A stretch of DNA of 51,513 nt, taken from contig JAIPUZ010000054.1 of NCBI GenBank assembly GCA_022833215.1, positions 1-51,513 on the forward strand. The letters run 5' to 3'. Positions 1-8,742 of the stretch are shown piece by piece (the stretch's first letter is position 1; each line of letters begins with the position of its first letter). The translations under genes were made by a program, and so were the position numbers. Under the pieces are notes generated by a model. It was not told the origin of the DNA and ran no database searches. It worked only from the letters and a program-made list of their open reading frames with translations. This DNA comes from Mesorhizobium sp. (GTDB lineage Bacteria > Pseudomonadota > Alphaproteobacteria > Rhizobiales > Rhizobiaceae).

Positions 1-73
1 CGAGACCGGATATGCCGTCTTCACCAATGCCGACGATGGTGAGCCACGGGCGGGAAGGAGCCTCAGCCGACAT
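1..73 (-). CDS. cobL: CobL, precorrin-6Y C5,15-methyltransferase (N-terminal fragment, cut by window edge)
   Basis: Reading leftward from an ATG at 73 gives an open frame with MSAEAPSRPWLTIVGIGEDG and then more in-frame residues to the window edge. This is the usual N-terminus of CobL, with the start of the SAM-binding GIGxDG loop of the tetrapyrrole methylase fold. CobL methylates C5 and C15 of precorrin-6Y and decarboxylates the C12 acetate. GAGG lies six bases before the ATG, inside the cobK coding region. The start codon overlaps the divergent cobK start by two bases in a CATG palindrome. Only about 24 codons are visible, so the identity rests on this motif and on its position after cobJ. 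Confidence 0.85.
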   Translation of the reverse strand, partial: MSAEAPSRPWLTIVGIGEDGISGL

Positions 74-833
74 GCGCATCCTCATTCTGGGCGGAACGAC
101 GGAAGCGCGGCAGGCGGCGGAACGGCTCGCAACCGTGCTGGAACTCGATGTCATGCTCTCGCTGGCCGGCCGCACCGGAAACCCGGTTCGCCAGCCGGTG
201 CCGGTGCGCGTTGGCGGCTTCGGCGGCGCGGACGGGCTGGCGCGTCACCTGGCGGAACAGCGGATCGACCTGCTGATCGATGCCACGCATCCCTATGCCG
301 CGCGCATTTCGGCCAATGCGGCAGAGGCGGCGCAACAGGCGGGTGTCGCGATACTGGCGCTGCGCCGTCCGGGCTGGGAACAGCGGGAGGGCGACAGCTG
401 GATGTTCGCGGACGATGTGGCGGGTGCTGTGCGAACCCTTGGGTCCCGGCCGCGCCGCGTGTTCCTGAGCATCGGCCGGCAGGAAGTGGGCATCTTCGCG
501 GCTGCCCCGCAGCATTTCTACCTCGTCCGCAGCGTCGATCCGGTCGATCCGCCGCTGGCGGTTCCCGATGCGCGCTATATTCTGGCGCGCGGGCCATTTG
601 CGGAGGAGGCGGAGCGCGCATTGCTGGCCGAAAACCGCATCGATGCCGTCGTCTCGAAGGACGGCGGCGGGGCGGCCAGCTATGGCAAGATCGCGGCGGC
701 AAGGGCGCTCGGCATCGAGGTGATCATGATCCGCCGGCCGGAACTGCCGCAGGTGCCGTCCGCCTCCACCGTCGGGGAACTGGCCGCGATGGCTTGCGCT
801 CATTTCGGCCTCGTCGCGGCGCGCGGCGTGTAG
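72..833 (+). CDS. cobK: CobK, precorrin-6A reductase
   Basis: Reduces precorrin-6A to precorrin-6Y with NADPH (cytosolic, aerobic corrin pathway). The protein is 253 residues, normal for the family. It begins MRILILGGTTEARQ, the nucleotide-binding GGTxE(A/G) loop of CobK/CbiJ, and later has DATHPYAA and SKDGGG, both family hallmarks. I chose the ATG at 72 rather than an in-frame ATG at 12, because homologues start at MRIL and AAGGAG precedes it at 55-60. It is the only cob gene here on the plus strand. Its start overlaps cobL and its last 34 bases overlap cobJ tail to tail, so its whole length is antisense to the cob operon. Its promoter must lie inside cobL. Confidence 0.96.
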   Translation: MRILILGGTTEARQAAERLATVLELDVMLSLAGRTGNPVRQPVPVRVGGFGGADGLARHLAEQRIDLLIDATHPYAARISANAAEAAQQAGVAILALRRPGWEQREGDSWMFADDVAGAVRTLGSRPRRVFLSIGRQEVGIFAAAPQHFYLVRSVDPVDPPLAVPDARYILARGPFAEEAERALLAENRIDAVVSKDGGGAASYGKIAAARALGIEVIMIRRPELPQVPSASTVGELAAMACAHFGLVAARGV

Positions 834-1561
834 ACCAGAGCGGGCTTTTCACCACGTTTTATGATGCGCGTCTCGGTAGAGCCGACGATGATGCAGGTGG
901 CCATGTCGGCCATCTCCGGCTTCGCATCGGCCAGCAGACAGATTTCGATGCGCTCGTCCGGCCGGCCGGCGGCGCGGCCGAACACCACCGGCACGGTGCC
1001 GGGCAGGATGGCGGACAGCGCCTCGAAGGCGCGGCCGAGTTGCCACGGGCGCGACCTGCTGATCGGGTTGTAGAGCGCGACGACGAAGCCCGCGCCGGCC
1101 GCCGCCAGCAGCCGCAGCTCGATCAGGTCCCATGGCTTCAGATTATCCGACAGCGAGATGGCGCAGAAATCATGGCCGAGGGGTGCGCCGATGCGCGCTG
1201 CCACTGCCAGCATGGCGGTGATGCCGGGCACGATCTCGATGTCGAGCGCCTTCCATGCCTCGGGGCCGGATTCGATCGCCTCGCACACGGCCGCCGCCAT
1301 GGCGAAGACGCCGGGATCGCCGCCCGACACGACGGCGACGCTGTGCCCTTCGACAGCCTTTTCCAGCGCTTCCTTGGCGCGCGCCAGTTCCTCGCGATTG
1401 TCGGAGGCGATGCGGGTCTGGTCGGGACGCAGGTCGAGCCGGTCGACATAGGGCTTGTAGCCGTAGAAGTAGGTTGCCTGTGCGACGGCACGGCTGGCTT
1501 CCGGCGTCATCTGCGCTTCATTGCCGGGGCCGAGCCCGATGATGGCGAGGCGGCCGATCAT
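800..1561 (-). CDS. cobJ: CobJ, precorrin-3B C17-methyltransferase
   Basis: Methylates C17 of precorrin-3B with ring contraction, giving precorrin-4. The 253-residue protein starts MIGRLAIIGLGPGNEAQMTP, the glycine-rich SAM loop of the tetrapyrrole methylase fold. It carries SGGDPGVFAMA and a VVALYNPISRSRPWQL segment typical of CobJ/CbiH. The start overlaps the cobI stop as ATGA, so translation is probably coupled. The last 34 bases overlap the convergent cobK end. It is single-domain, with no CobG or other fusion. Confidence 0.96.
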   Translation of the reverse strand: MIGRLAIIGLGPGNEAQMTPEASRAVAQATYFYGYKPYVDRLDLRPDQTRIASDNREELARAKEALEKAVEGHSVAVVSGGDPGVFAMAAAVCEAIESGPEAWKALDIEIVPGITAMLAVAARIGAPLGHDFCAISLSDNLKPWDLIELRLLAAAGAGFVVALYNPISRSRPWQLGRAFEALSAILPGTVPVVFGRAAGRPDERIEICLLADAKPEMADMATCIIVGSTETRIIKRGEKPALVYTPRAATRPK

Positions 1562-2325
1562 ACGATCACTCCCGAGGCGCGCTCGCCGGGCCGGTTTTCC
1601 CAGCCGGCGACGAGGATGATGCTGAAATAGGGGGCGGCATCGTCAAGCTTTTCGGCAAGGCGCATCGATGCGCCATTGGCCATCGTGCCGCGCTCGACAT
1701 AGATCGCCTTTTCCAGCCGGTTCGAGGCGGCCAGCGCGCGCCTGATCCTGGGCAGGTTGCGGCCAACCTTCATGATGACGGCAGCATCGGTATCCGCAAG
1801 GCGGCGGGCAAGCTCGGCCTCGCCCATGGTTCCGGGCAGCACGGTCAGCACGTCGTCGCCCTGCACGATGGGCTGCCCGGTGGCCGACCAGCAGCCCGAC
1901 ATGGCGGTGACGCCGGGGATGACTTCCGTGGGAAATCGGTGGGCGAGGCGAACATGCAGATGCATGTAGGAGCCGTAGAACAGCGGATCGCCCTCCGACA
2001 GCACGGCGACGGTGCGGCCAGCCGACAAGTGCTCTGCCACCTTTGCCGCCGATTCCTCGTAGAAGGCAAGGATCTGCGCCTTGTAGTCGGCATGATCCTT
2101 GTCGATCTCGGTGGTGACCGGATAGTGCAGCGGCAGTTCCACCGTGCCGGGCCTGATATGGCCCTCGACGATGGCGCGCGCATTGCCGTTGGAACTGCGC
2201 TTGGCGAAATGCGCCACGACATCGGCTCCTGCCAGCGCGCGCACCGCCTTCAGCGTCAGCAATTCGGGGTCGCCGGGGCCGGTGCCGACGCCGATCAGCC
2301 GGCCGGTGGTTGCTTGCGCGCTCAC
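1558..2325 (-). CDS. cobI: CobI, precorrin-2 C20-methyltransferase
   Basis: Adds the C20 methyl group to precorrin-2, the first committed corrin step. It has 255 residues. The N-terminal GVGTGPGDPELLTLKAVRAL is the signature of CobI/CbiL, and EGDPLFYGSYMHLH and VIPGVTAMSGCWSATGQP follow in the usual order. It overlaps cobH upstream and cobJ downstream by four bases each (ATGA). Confidence 0.96.
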   Translation of the reverse strand: MSAQATTGRLIGVGTGPGDPELLTLKAVRALAGADVVAHFAKRSSNGNARAIVEGHIRPGTVELPLHYPVTTEIDKDHADYKAQILAFYEESAAKVAEHLSAGRTVAVLSEGDPLFYGSYMHLHVRLAHRFPTEVIPGVTAMSGCWSATGQPIVQGDDVLTVLPGTMGEAELARRLADTDAAVIMKVGRNLPRIRRALAASNRLEKAIYVERGTMANGASMRLAEKLDDAAPYFSIILVAGWENRPGERASGVIV

Positions 2326-2954
2326 AGGCCGGGCCTCGCCAGCGCGTTGAGGGCGGCGGCGGTCATGGCGCTGCCGCCAAGCCTGCCACGCACGATGGCA
2401 AAGGGCACGCCATAGGAATTTTCAGCAAGCGCATCCTTGGATTCGGCCGCGCCGACGAAGCCGACCGGCATGCCGATGATGGCGGCCGGTTTCGGTGCGC
2501 CGTCGCGCAGTTTCTCCAGCAGGTAGAAGAGGGCGGTGGGCGCATTGCCGATGGCGACGACCGCGCCCGCCATACGCTCGCCCCACAGGTCGAGCGCGGC
2601 GGCGGAGCGGGTGTTGCCGATGGTTTCGGCGATTTCGGCCGTGTGGGGGTCGCGCAGCGTGCAGATCACCTCGTTGTCGGCAGGCAGGCGGGCGCGGGTG
2701 ACGCCACGCGCCACCATCTCGGCGTCGCAGAAGATGGGCGCGCCGGCCTGAAGTGCCGTCCGCGCGGCTTCCACGAAGCCGGGACCGAAGGCGAAATGCC
2801 CTGCCGCTTCGACATCGCCGCAGGCATGGATCATGCGGATGGCGATGTCCGCTTCCTGTGGTGAAAAGCGCAACAGGTCCGCCTCGGCGCGGATGATGGC
2901 GAAGGAGCGCTCATAGATGGCGTTGCCGTCGCGTATGTAGTCGTAGGCGGTCAT
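2322..2954 (-). CDS. cobH: CobH, precorrin-8X methylmutase
   Basis: Moves the C11 methyl group to C12, giving hydrogenobyrinic acid. The 210-residue length matches the family. Recognisable segments are YIRDGNAIYERSFAIIRAEA at the start, RMIHACGD with the catalytic-region histidine, GAPIFCDAEMVARGVTR, and IGMPVGFVGAAESK near the C-terminus. It sits between cobG and cobI with ATGA overlaps on both sides, within the riboswitch-led operon. Confidence 0.96.
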   Translation of the reverse strand: MTAYDYIRDGNAIYERSFAIIRAEADLLRFSPQEADIAIRMIHACGDVEAAGHFAFGPGFVEAARTALQAGAPIFCDAEMVARGVTRARLPADNEVICTLRDPHTAEIAETIGNTRSAAALDLWGERMAGAVVAIGNAPTALFYLLEKLRDGAPKPAAIIGMPVGFVGAAESKDALAENSYGVPFAIVRGRLGGSAMTAAALNALARPGL

Positions 2955-4339
2955 TCTCGTCCCTGCATGAAGGCGGTTGTCACGGTTGCAGCGCCCAGCC
3001 GGGAGAGGCAGGCGGCCACGGTTTCGCCGGATTGCCGGTTCCGGCGCGCCAGCGAAGCTATGCGGGCTACGCCGGCCTGTGCGTCGGAAATCACCGTGCC
3101 GGCTGCTTCCGGCGATCTGGCCGTAGCGTCTAGCGCGATTCCCGCGCCGTCGTCATGGGCATTGAGGTCATGGCCGACGAGGGTGAGGGCGGCCGGGGCA
3201 GGGTGGGCGCAGCCTTTGGCACAGCCTGAAACATGGAGCGTGAACGAGCCGTCGAGAAAGTCCGCATCATGCGCTGCGATGCGCTCGGCCAGAGCGCGCG
3301 TTGCAATCCGACCGGAAGTGCAGGCCGGGGACCCCGGACAGGCGGCGATGGACAGGCGCGGATCGGCGGCGTGTGTGATGAAGCCGAGAGAGGCGGCGGC
3401 ATCGCGAAGGTTGTCGCAGGCGTCGAGGCTCACGCCGGGAAACAGCAGCGTACGGGAGGGGGCGGGGCGGATTTCCGTTACGCCGACCGCAATCGCCCCT
3501 TGCGCCAGCGCGATGATGTTTTCGGCCGGCATCGAGCCGAAGGGCAGGGCGATGCCGAGGGCGAGCGTGCCATCTGCCAGTGAGAACATGGAGACGGGAG
3601 TGCCTGTTGGTCTGGCTTGAAGATTACCCCTCTCTGGCCTGCCGGCCATCTCCCGCACAAGGGGGGAGATGGCCGGCAGGCCAGAGAGGGGTATTTCCGT
3701 AACGACACGCTGCGCGTCCAGATCGCGCGCCCTTGCCTCGCGGCCAAGGGCGGCAATGGCTTCGAGAATGGTAATGGCGGCAGCGCAGGCTTGTGACTTT
3801 TCGACGACGCCAAGTTGCCGGGCACTCGCCGCAGTTCCACCTATGGCAAGGTGCCATGCTTTCGGGTTGCCGCAGGCGACAAGCCGCACATCGGCCAGCA
3901 CGGCATCCATCGGCAGGCGGCCGCCGCCATCCACCACCACGGAAACTTTTGGGCCGAGCCGCGCGCCAAGCCCGGCTTTTTCGATAGCGGCCCTGATTTC
4001 ATTTGCCAGCGGGCGCGGGTCGGCGATCTCCTCGGCGTCGATGCCGGCCAGCGCACCGGTTTCGACCGGCACGCCGCTGCGCACATCGATCTCCAGCGCA
4101 TCGACATCTCTGGCCAGCGCCTGCGCGGATGGCGGCGTGAGGCCCCGAATCTGGACCGAGCCGCGCGCCGTCACCTCGACGATGCCGTTGCCGTGGCGCA
4201 GCGCCGATTCGCAGAGTCCGATCAACGCCTTGGGCGACAAACCTCCAGCAACGGTGTGGAGGCGGGCGAGCAGGCCATCGCCGGTCTGCATGGGGGCGGA
4301 CAGGGCGGGGCACGCGCCGCGTCTGGCAAAGGCGCTCAT
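2951..4339 (-). CDS. cobG: CobG, precorrin-3B synthase (monooxygenase) with an in-frame palindromic insert
   Basis: Oxygen-dependent hydroxylation and lactonisation of precorrin-3A to precorrin-3B; a nitrite/sulfite-reductase-like [4Fe-4S] enzyme. The 462-residue start at 4339 (MSAFARRGACPALSAPM) was preferred over an upstream in-frame ATG because it gives the ATGA overlap with cobN and matches the family N-terminus. ARGSVQIRGL and the iron-sulfur segments CPGSPACTSG and SGCAKGCAHP are all present. Odd feature: residues 216-239 are encoded by a 69-bp perfect inverted repeat (3625-3693). In homologues I expect VVTEIPL to run almost directly into the TPVSMFSLADG part. The insert keeps the frame and the flanking domain motifs are intact, so the enzyme is probably functional. 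Confidence 0.93.
   Translation of the reverse strand: MSAFARRGACPALSAPMQTGDGLLARLHTVAGGLSPKALIGLCESALRHGNGIVEVTARGSVQIRGLTPPSAQALARDVDALEIDVRSGVPVETGALAGIDAEEIADPRPLANEIRAAIEKAGLGARLGPKVSVVVDGGGRLPMDAVLADVRLVACGNPKAWHLAIGGTAASARQLGVVEKSQACAAAITILEAIAALGREARARDLDAQRVVTEIPLSGLPAISPLVREMAGRPERGNLQARPTGTPVSMFSLADGTLALGIALPFGSMPAENIIALAQGAIAVGVTEIRPAPSRTLLFPGVSLDACDNLRDAAASLGFITHAADPRLSIAACPGSPACTSGRIATRALAERIAAHDADFLDGSFTLHVSGCAKGCAHPAPAALTLVGHDLNAHDDGAGIALDATARSPEAAGTVISDAQAGVARIASLARRNRQSGETVAACLSRLGAATVTTAFMQGRE
3625..3693. repeat. Perfect 30-bp inverted repeat inserted in frame within cobG
   Basis: The arms at 3625-3654 and 3664-3693 are exact reverse complements around a 9-base loop. The total of 69 bases is a multiple of three. 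The sequence (CCCCTCTCTGGCCTGCCGGC... facing ...GCCGGCAGGCCAGAGAGGGG) resembles the dispersed palindromes usually found between genes in rhizobia. I recall that resemblance and could not search for it. Here it is translated as about 23 residues (PLSGLPAISPLVREMAGRPE...). Confidence 0.9.
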
Positions 4340-7300
4340 GCCGCCACCTGCCTTGCCTCGGCAATCAGCGCGGCGAGGTCGTCGTCCACGGCGTTGCGCA
4401 GCGGGTGCCACAGGCCGCGCCGCCGTGCGGACAGGAAGCGTTCGGCGATGAGCGCCGCCGCTTCGCGGTTTTCGCGCAGCAGGAAGGCGCGAACGTTTTC
4501 ATCGCCCAGATAGGCGTCGTGAACGGCCTCGATCAGCGCGCCCGGAATGGCGTGCGTGGTTTCGGCGAAGCCGACCAGCCGGTCCACGGTCTCGGCGAAT
4601 TCGGAAGCGCCACGCGGGCCGTGCCGCATCTGGCCGGCTATGAAGCGCGGATTGACGGCGCGGGCGCGCACCACGCGGGCGACCGCTTCCGACACCGAGC
4701 GCGGCTTCGGCTTTGCCGGGTCGGTGGTGTCGAGCACGATGACATCGGCGTTGCGGCCGAGTGCTGCAAGGGCGGCCGAAAAACCGCCGATGAAGGCCAC
4801 ATCGGCGGAGCCTTCGAGAATGTCGCGGCCGGGGTCGTCGCCGGTGTGGACCAGCAGATCGGCCTCCGACAGCCTGTCCGCGAACGCGCCGGGCGCGGCC
4901 ACGCCTTCGCCCTCCGCGCCACCATAGGCGTGCGAGGCGCTGTCCAGATAGGCGCGGCCGATCTCCTCGCGGCTTTCCCAGTCGCCGCTGGCAAGCAGGC
5001 TTTCGATGCCTGCACCGTAAGTGCCGGGCGATGAGCCGAAGATACGCGGGCCGATGCGGCCTTCTGCGCGGGCAAGGGCGGCCAGCGGGTTTTCGTCGTC
5101 GGTTTCGTCGCGGGCGGCGACGGCGCGCGCGGCGGCGTCGATCAGCGCGATCTGGGTCGGAAACATGTCGCGGAACAGGCCGGAAATGCGCCAGGTGACA
5201 TCGACGCGCGGACGGCCGAGCACGGCCGGCGGCAGCACCTCGATGCCGGTGACTCGGCCGGTGGCGGCGTCCCATTGCGGACGGCAGCCCATCAGCGCCA
5301 GCCCCTGCGCGATTTCCTCGCCGCCGGTGCGCAGCGAGGCCGAGCCCCACAGGTCGATGACCAGCGAACGCGGCCAATCGCCATGAGTCTGGAGATAGGT
5401 CGTCACCACCTCGCCAGCCGCCGCCTTGCCGAGATCGAAGGCGGTGGGCGTGGGCATGGTGCGCGGATCGGCGGTGAACAGGTTGCGACCGGTGGGCAGC
5501 ACATCGGTCCGGCCGCGCGCCGGGGCACCGGACGGGCCGGCGGTGACGTGGCGGCCGTCGAGCGCGGCGAGAAGGCCGGATTTTTCCGTTTCCACGCTTT
5601 GCAGCCGCAGCGGATCGTTTTCATCAGCCTGAGCGCGGCCATAGATGTGCAGACCGTCCTTGATGGCAAAATCCTTGAGGTCGCAAAGCCAGGCATCGAT
5701 GCGGCGCAGGGCTTCGTCGGGCGCGTCGGTGGTTGTCACACCGGCCTCCACGGCGAGGCCGGTCTCTGCGGCCGTTTCCACGATCAGCTTCGCCAGCCGG
5801 TCGCGGCGGCGACTGTCGAGGCCGTCGGCCTGCGCATATTCATCCACCAGCCGTTCGAGTTTCTGTTGGTGTTCATCCAGTTCGGCGCTGACCAGCGGCG
5901 GGGGCAGGTGGCCGAGCGTGACGGCTGAAATGCGCCGCTTGGCCTGTGCCGCCTCGCCGGGATTGGAGACGATGAACGGATAGACGACCGGCAGCGGGCC
6001 GGCGACGATCTCGGGGAAGCAGGTTTCGCTGAGCGCCACCGTCTTGCCCGGCAGCCATTCCAGCGTTCCGTGCGCGCCGACATGGACGATGGCATGCGCG
6101 CCCAGCACCTTCTGCATCCACAGGCCGAAGCCGACCAGTTCGTGGCGCGGGGGCAGGGTGGGATCGTGATAGTCGGCTCTCCGGTCCTCCGAGCGGCCAC
6201 GATCCGGGGCGAGCGCGACGGTGACGTTGCCGAAACTGGCAGCGCGGAAGGTGAAACGGCGTCCGGTGGGGTCGCCCCATGCGCCGAGGACGGCCTCGCG
6301 TGCTTCGGCGGGGAGTTCGCGGAAGCGGGCAATATAGTTGTCAGCGGCAAGGCCGTGGATGCCACCGTCTAGCATATCGAGCAGGGCGCGCGGCGATTGC
6401 GGAATCTCTTCAACGGCATATCCCGCCCGGCTCATGTCGTGCAGCATGGCGAGCACGCTGTTGGGTACATCGAGACCCACCGCATAACCGGTGCGGCCGG
6501 GCGCGCTCGGATAGTCGGGGATCAGGATGACGACGCGCCGTTCGGCTGGCGGCGTGGCACGCAGGCGCAGGAAAGCGGAAAGCCGCCTCGCCACCTGCGC
6601 GACGCGGTCTGGCACCGGCTGGTTGATCTGGGCGCGCAGGCCGAGCGCCGCATCGGCCTCCGCTTCCGCCTTGAAGGAGATGGCGCCTGCCATTATGCGC
6701 CCGTCGAGTTCGGGCAGCACGGCGTGCATGGCGAGGTCGGCGGGCGCGAGGCCGCGCTGGCCGCTTTGCCATGCCTCGCGTTTCGTCGTGGCGACGATAA
6801 CCTGAAACACCGGAATGCCGGTGCGGTCGAACAGCGTTTCCGCGCCCGGTTCGGCACCGGAGGCAAAAGCCGTGGCGGTAACGATGGCCGCCGGTTGCAG
6901 AGCCGCGATTGCCTGTTCGACGAAACCGAGCGAGGTGGCATCTTTCAGGCTGGAGACGAAGACAGGCACCGCCGCGATGCCTCTGCGGCGCAGTTCCGCC
7001 GTCAGTGCGTCGATGGGCGCGATGTCGCTCGCCAGCAGCATGGAGCGGTAGAAGAGGACCGGCACGACGGGTGCGGCGCTTTCGCCCGCCAACGGCGGTG
7101 TTTCGACCACGCCCGATCCGGGCTCGTAAAAGCCGGCTCTCGGCACGGGTTCGGGAGCCGGGGCCTCGGCCTCATGGCCGGCCAGCCTTGCCAGACGGCG
7201 CACCAGCGCCTGCATGTTGGCCGGGCCGCCCTCGCGAAAATAGCCGAGCAGCAGGTCGAGTTCCGCGCGCGGCAGGGTGGAAGCCTGCGCCAGCCGCTCG

Positions 7301-7665
7301 TCCTCGTCGCGGCATTCGCCGGGCAACAGCGCCAGCCTGATGCCTCTGGCGCGCGCCGTGGCGGCAAGCTGGTCGCAGCCATAGCGCCACCAGTCGTAGC
7401 CACCCAGAAGCCGCACCAGAATGACCTTTGCATGGCTCGCGACGCTGTCCACCCACAGATCGACCGACATGGGATGGCGCAGATCGCGCAGGGCCGCCAG
7501 CCGCATGGAGGGCAGGCGGTCCGCTTCGGCCTTCCAGGCGGAGGCCAGCGCCGCAAGGTCGCTGTCGGTGAAGGACAGCGCCACCACCTCGCCCGGCGTC
7601 TGGCGCAGGTCGACCGGCTCGACGACATCGTCGAGCGAGGCGGAAGTGGTGGTCAGGATGTGCAT
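4336..7665 (-). CDS. cobN: CobN, cobaltochelatase large subunit
   Basis: Catalytic subunit of the ATP-dependent CobNST chelatase that inserts cobalt into hydrogenobyrinic acid a,c-diamide; related to magnesium chelatase BchH/ChlH. The protein has 1109 residues, shorter than the roughly 1275 of the Pseudomonas denitrificans enzyme. The core motifs are present: VVILIPDYPSAPGRTGYAVG, then HVGAHGTLEWLPGK near residue 530, then VIDLWGSASLRTGGEEIAQG, and a C-terminal FIAGQMRHGPRGASEFAE segment. The start at 7665 has TCAGGATTG upstream. cobW ends 39 bases before it. CobS and CobT are not in the window; they are usually encoded elsewhere in this order. Confidence 0.95.
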   Translation of the reverse strand: MHILTTTSASLDDVVEPVDLRQTPGEVVALSFTDSDLAALASAWKAEADRLPSMRLAALRDLRHPMSVDLWVDSVASHAKVILVRLLGGYDWWRYGCDQLAATARARGIRLALLPGECRDEDERLAQASTLPRAELDLLLGYFREGGPANMQALVRRLARLAGHEAEAPAPEPVPRAGFYEPGSGVVETPPLAGESAAPVVPVLFYRSMLLASDIAPIDALTAELRRRGIAAVPVFVSSLKDATSLGFVEQAIAALQPAAIVTATAFASGAEPGAETLFDRTGIPVFQVIVATTKREAWQSGQRGLAPADLAMHAVLPELDGRIMAGAISFKAEAEADAALGLRAQINQPVPDRVAQVARRLSAFLRLRATPPAERRVVILIPDYPSAPGRTGYAVGLDVPNSVLAMLHDMSRAGYAVEEIPQSPRALLDMLDGGIHGLAADNYIARFRELPAEAREAVLGAWGDPTGRRFTFRAASFGNVTVALAPDRGRSEDRRADYHDPTLPPRHELVGFGLWMQKVLGAHAIVHVGAHGTLEWLPGKTVALSETCFPEIVAGPLPVVYPFIVSNPGEAAQAKRRISAVTLGHLPPPLVSAELDEHQQKLERLVDEYAQADGLDSRRRDRLAKLIVETAAETGLAVEAGVTTTDAPDEALRRIDAWLCDLKDFAIKDGLHIYGRAQADENDPLRLQSVETEKSGLLAALDGRHVTAGPSGAPARGRTDVLPTGRNLFTADPRTMPTPTAFDLGKAAAGEVVTTYLQTHGDWPRSLVIDLWGSASLRTGGEEIAQGLALMGCRPQWDAATGRVTGIEVLPPAVLGRPRVDVTWRISGLFRDMFPTQIALIDAAARAVAARDETDDENPLAALARAEGRIGPRIFGSSPGTYGAGIESLLASGDWESREEIGRAYLDSASHAYGGAEGEGVAAPGAFADRLSEADLLVHTGDDPGRDILEGSADVAFIGGFSAALAALGRNADVIVLDTTDPAKPKPRSVSEAVARVVRARAVNPRFIAGQMRHGPRGASEFAETVDRLVGFAETTHAIPGALIEAVHDAYLGDENVRAFLLRENREAAALIAERFLSARRRGLWHPLRNAVDDDLAALIAEARQVAA

Positions 7666-7704
7666 CGTTCAATCCTGATGAAAGCAAGGTGCGCCCTGTT
7701 GTGT

Positions 7705-8742
7705 TCAGCCTGCCAGCATCTTCTCGATTGCCGGCTGGTTGAGACCCTTGAGGCCAATGACGACCAGCCGCGAGCGGCGATCGTCCCCGGCTGTCCAGGC
7801 GCGATCATAATAATGATTGACGCGCGGACCGACAGCCTGAACCAGCAGGCGCATCGGCTTGCCGGAAACCTCCACGAAACCCTTCACGCGCAGCACGTCC
7901 TCCTGCTCGGCGGCGGCGGCGATGCGGCGGGCGAGGTCTTCGGGATCGGTGACGGAAGCGATGTCCACGATGAAGGTGTCGAAATCGTCGTGCTCGTGGT
8001 CGCCGACGCCGTCATGATGCGACTTGCGGTTCTCGATATCGTCCTCGACGGCGAGGCCGAGCCCGAGCAGGATCGACGGATCGACCCTGCCGTGCTCGGA
8101 CGGGACCACCTTCACCGCAGGCCCGATATGGGCGTCCACGATCTTGCGCGCGCGGCCGGCGGCGGCTTCATCGAGCAGGTCGTTCTTGGACAGGATGATG
8201 AGGTCGGCGCAGGCCACCTGATCCTCGAAGACCTCTTCGATCGGGTCGTCATGGTCGAGCGACTCGTCTTGCGCGCGCTGGGCGGCGAGCGCGTCCATGT
8301 CGGAGGCGACCTTGCCCTCGGCAAGGGCAGGGCCGTCGACCACGGCGATCACGCCGTCGACAGTGACGCGGCTTTTGACCGTCGGCCACTGGAATGCCTG
8401 CACCAGCGGCTTCGGCAGGGCGAGGCCGGAGGTCTCGATCAGGATGTGATCGACCTTCGGCGTGCGCGACAGGATCTGGTCGAGCGCCGGCACGAAATCG
8501 TCGGCCACCGTGCAGCAGATGCAGCCATTGGCCAGTTCGACGATGTTTTCATCGGGGCAGGTGTCGATGCCGCAACCCTTCAGGATTTCGCCATCGACGC
8601 CGACATCGCCGAACTCGTTGACGATGAGGGCGAGGCGCTTGCCTGCGGATTGTTCCAGCAGGTTGCGGATCAGCGTGGTCTTGCCGGCACCGAGGAAGCC
8701 GGTGACGACGGTGCAGGGCACGCGGGTGGCGTTTGCGGTCAT
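7705..8742 (-). CDS. cobW: CobW, G3E-family GTPase / metallochaperone of the cobalamin cluster
   Basis: A 345-residue G3E P-loop GTPase thought to deliver Co2+ to corrin synthesis. GFLGAGKTT (Walker A, residues 15-23) is followed by the metal-binding CxCC motif in ANGCICCTVADDF (Cys74, Cys76, Cys77). LSKNDLLDE is the base-specificity (NKxD-like) motif. A histidine- and acid-rich stretch (HHDGVGDHEHDDFD) precedes the CobW C-terminal domain. The start at 8742 (MTANATRVPC) was chosen over a much longer frame because it gives an ATGA overlap with the preceding DUF1636 gene. Confidence 0.95.
   Translation of the reverse strand: MTANATRVPCTVVTGFLGAGKTTLIRNLLEQSAGKRLALIVNEFGDVGVDGEILKGCGIDTCPDENIVELANGCICCTVADDFVPALDQILSRTPKVDHILIETSGLALPKPLVQAFQWPTVKSRVTVDGVIAVVDGPALAEGKVASDMDALAAQRAQDESLDHDDPIEEVFEDQVACADLIILSKNDLLDEAAAGRARKIVDAHIGPAVKVVPSEHGRVDPSILLGLGLAVEDDIENRKSHHDGVGDHEHDDFDTFIVDIASVTDPEDLARRIAAAAEQEDVLRVKGFVEVSGKPMRLLVQAVGPRVNHYYDRAWTAGDDRRSRLVVIGLKGLNQPAIEKMLAG

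Noticed and set aside
3625-3693. The cobG palindrome as a transcription terminator or attenuator
   Set aside because: No T-run on either side, and it lies in the middle of an intact coding frame with downstream genes of the same operon intact.
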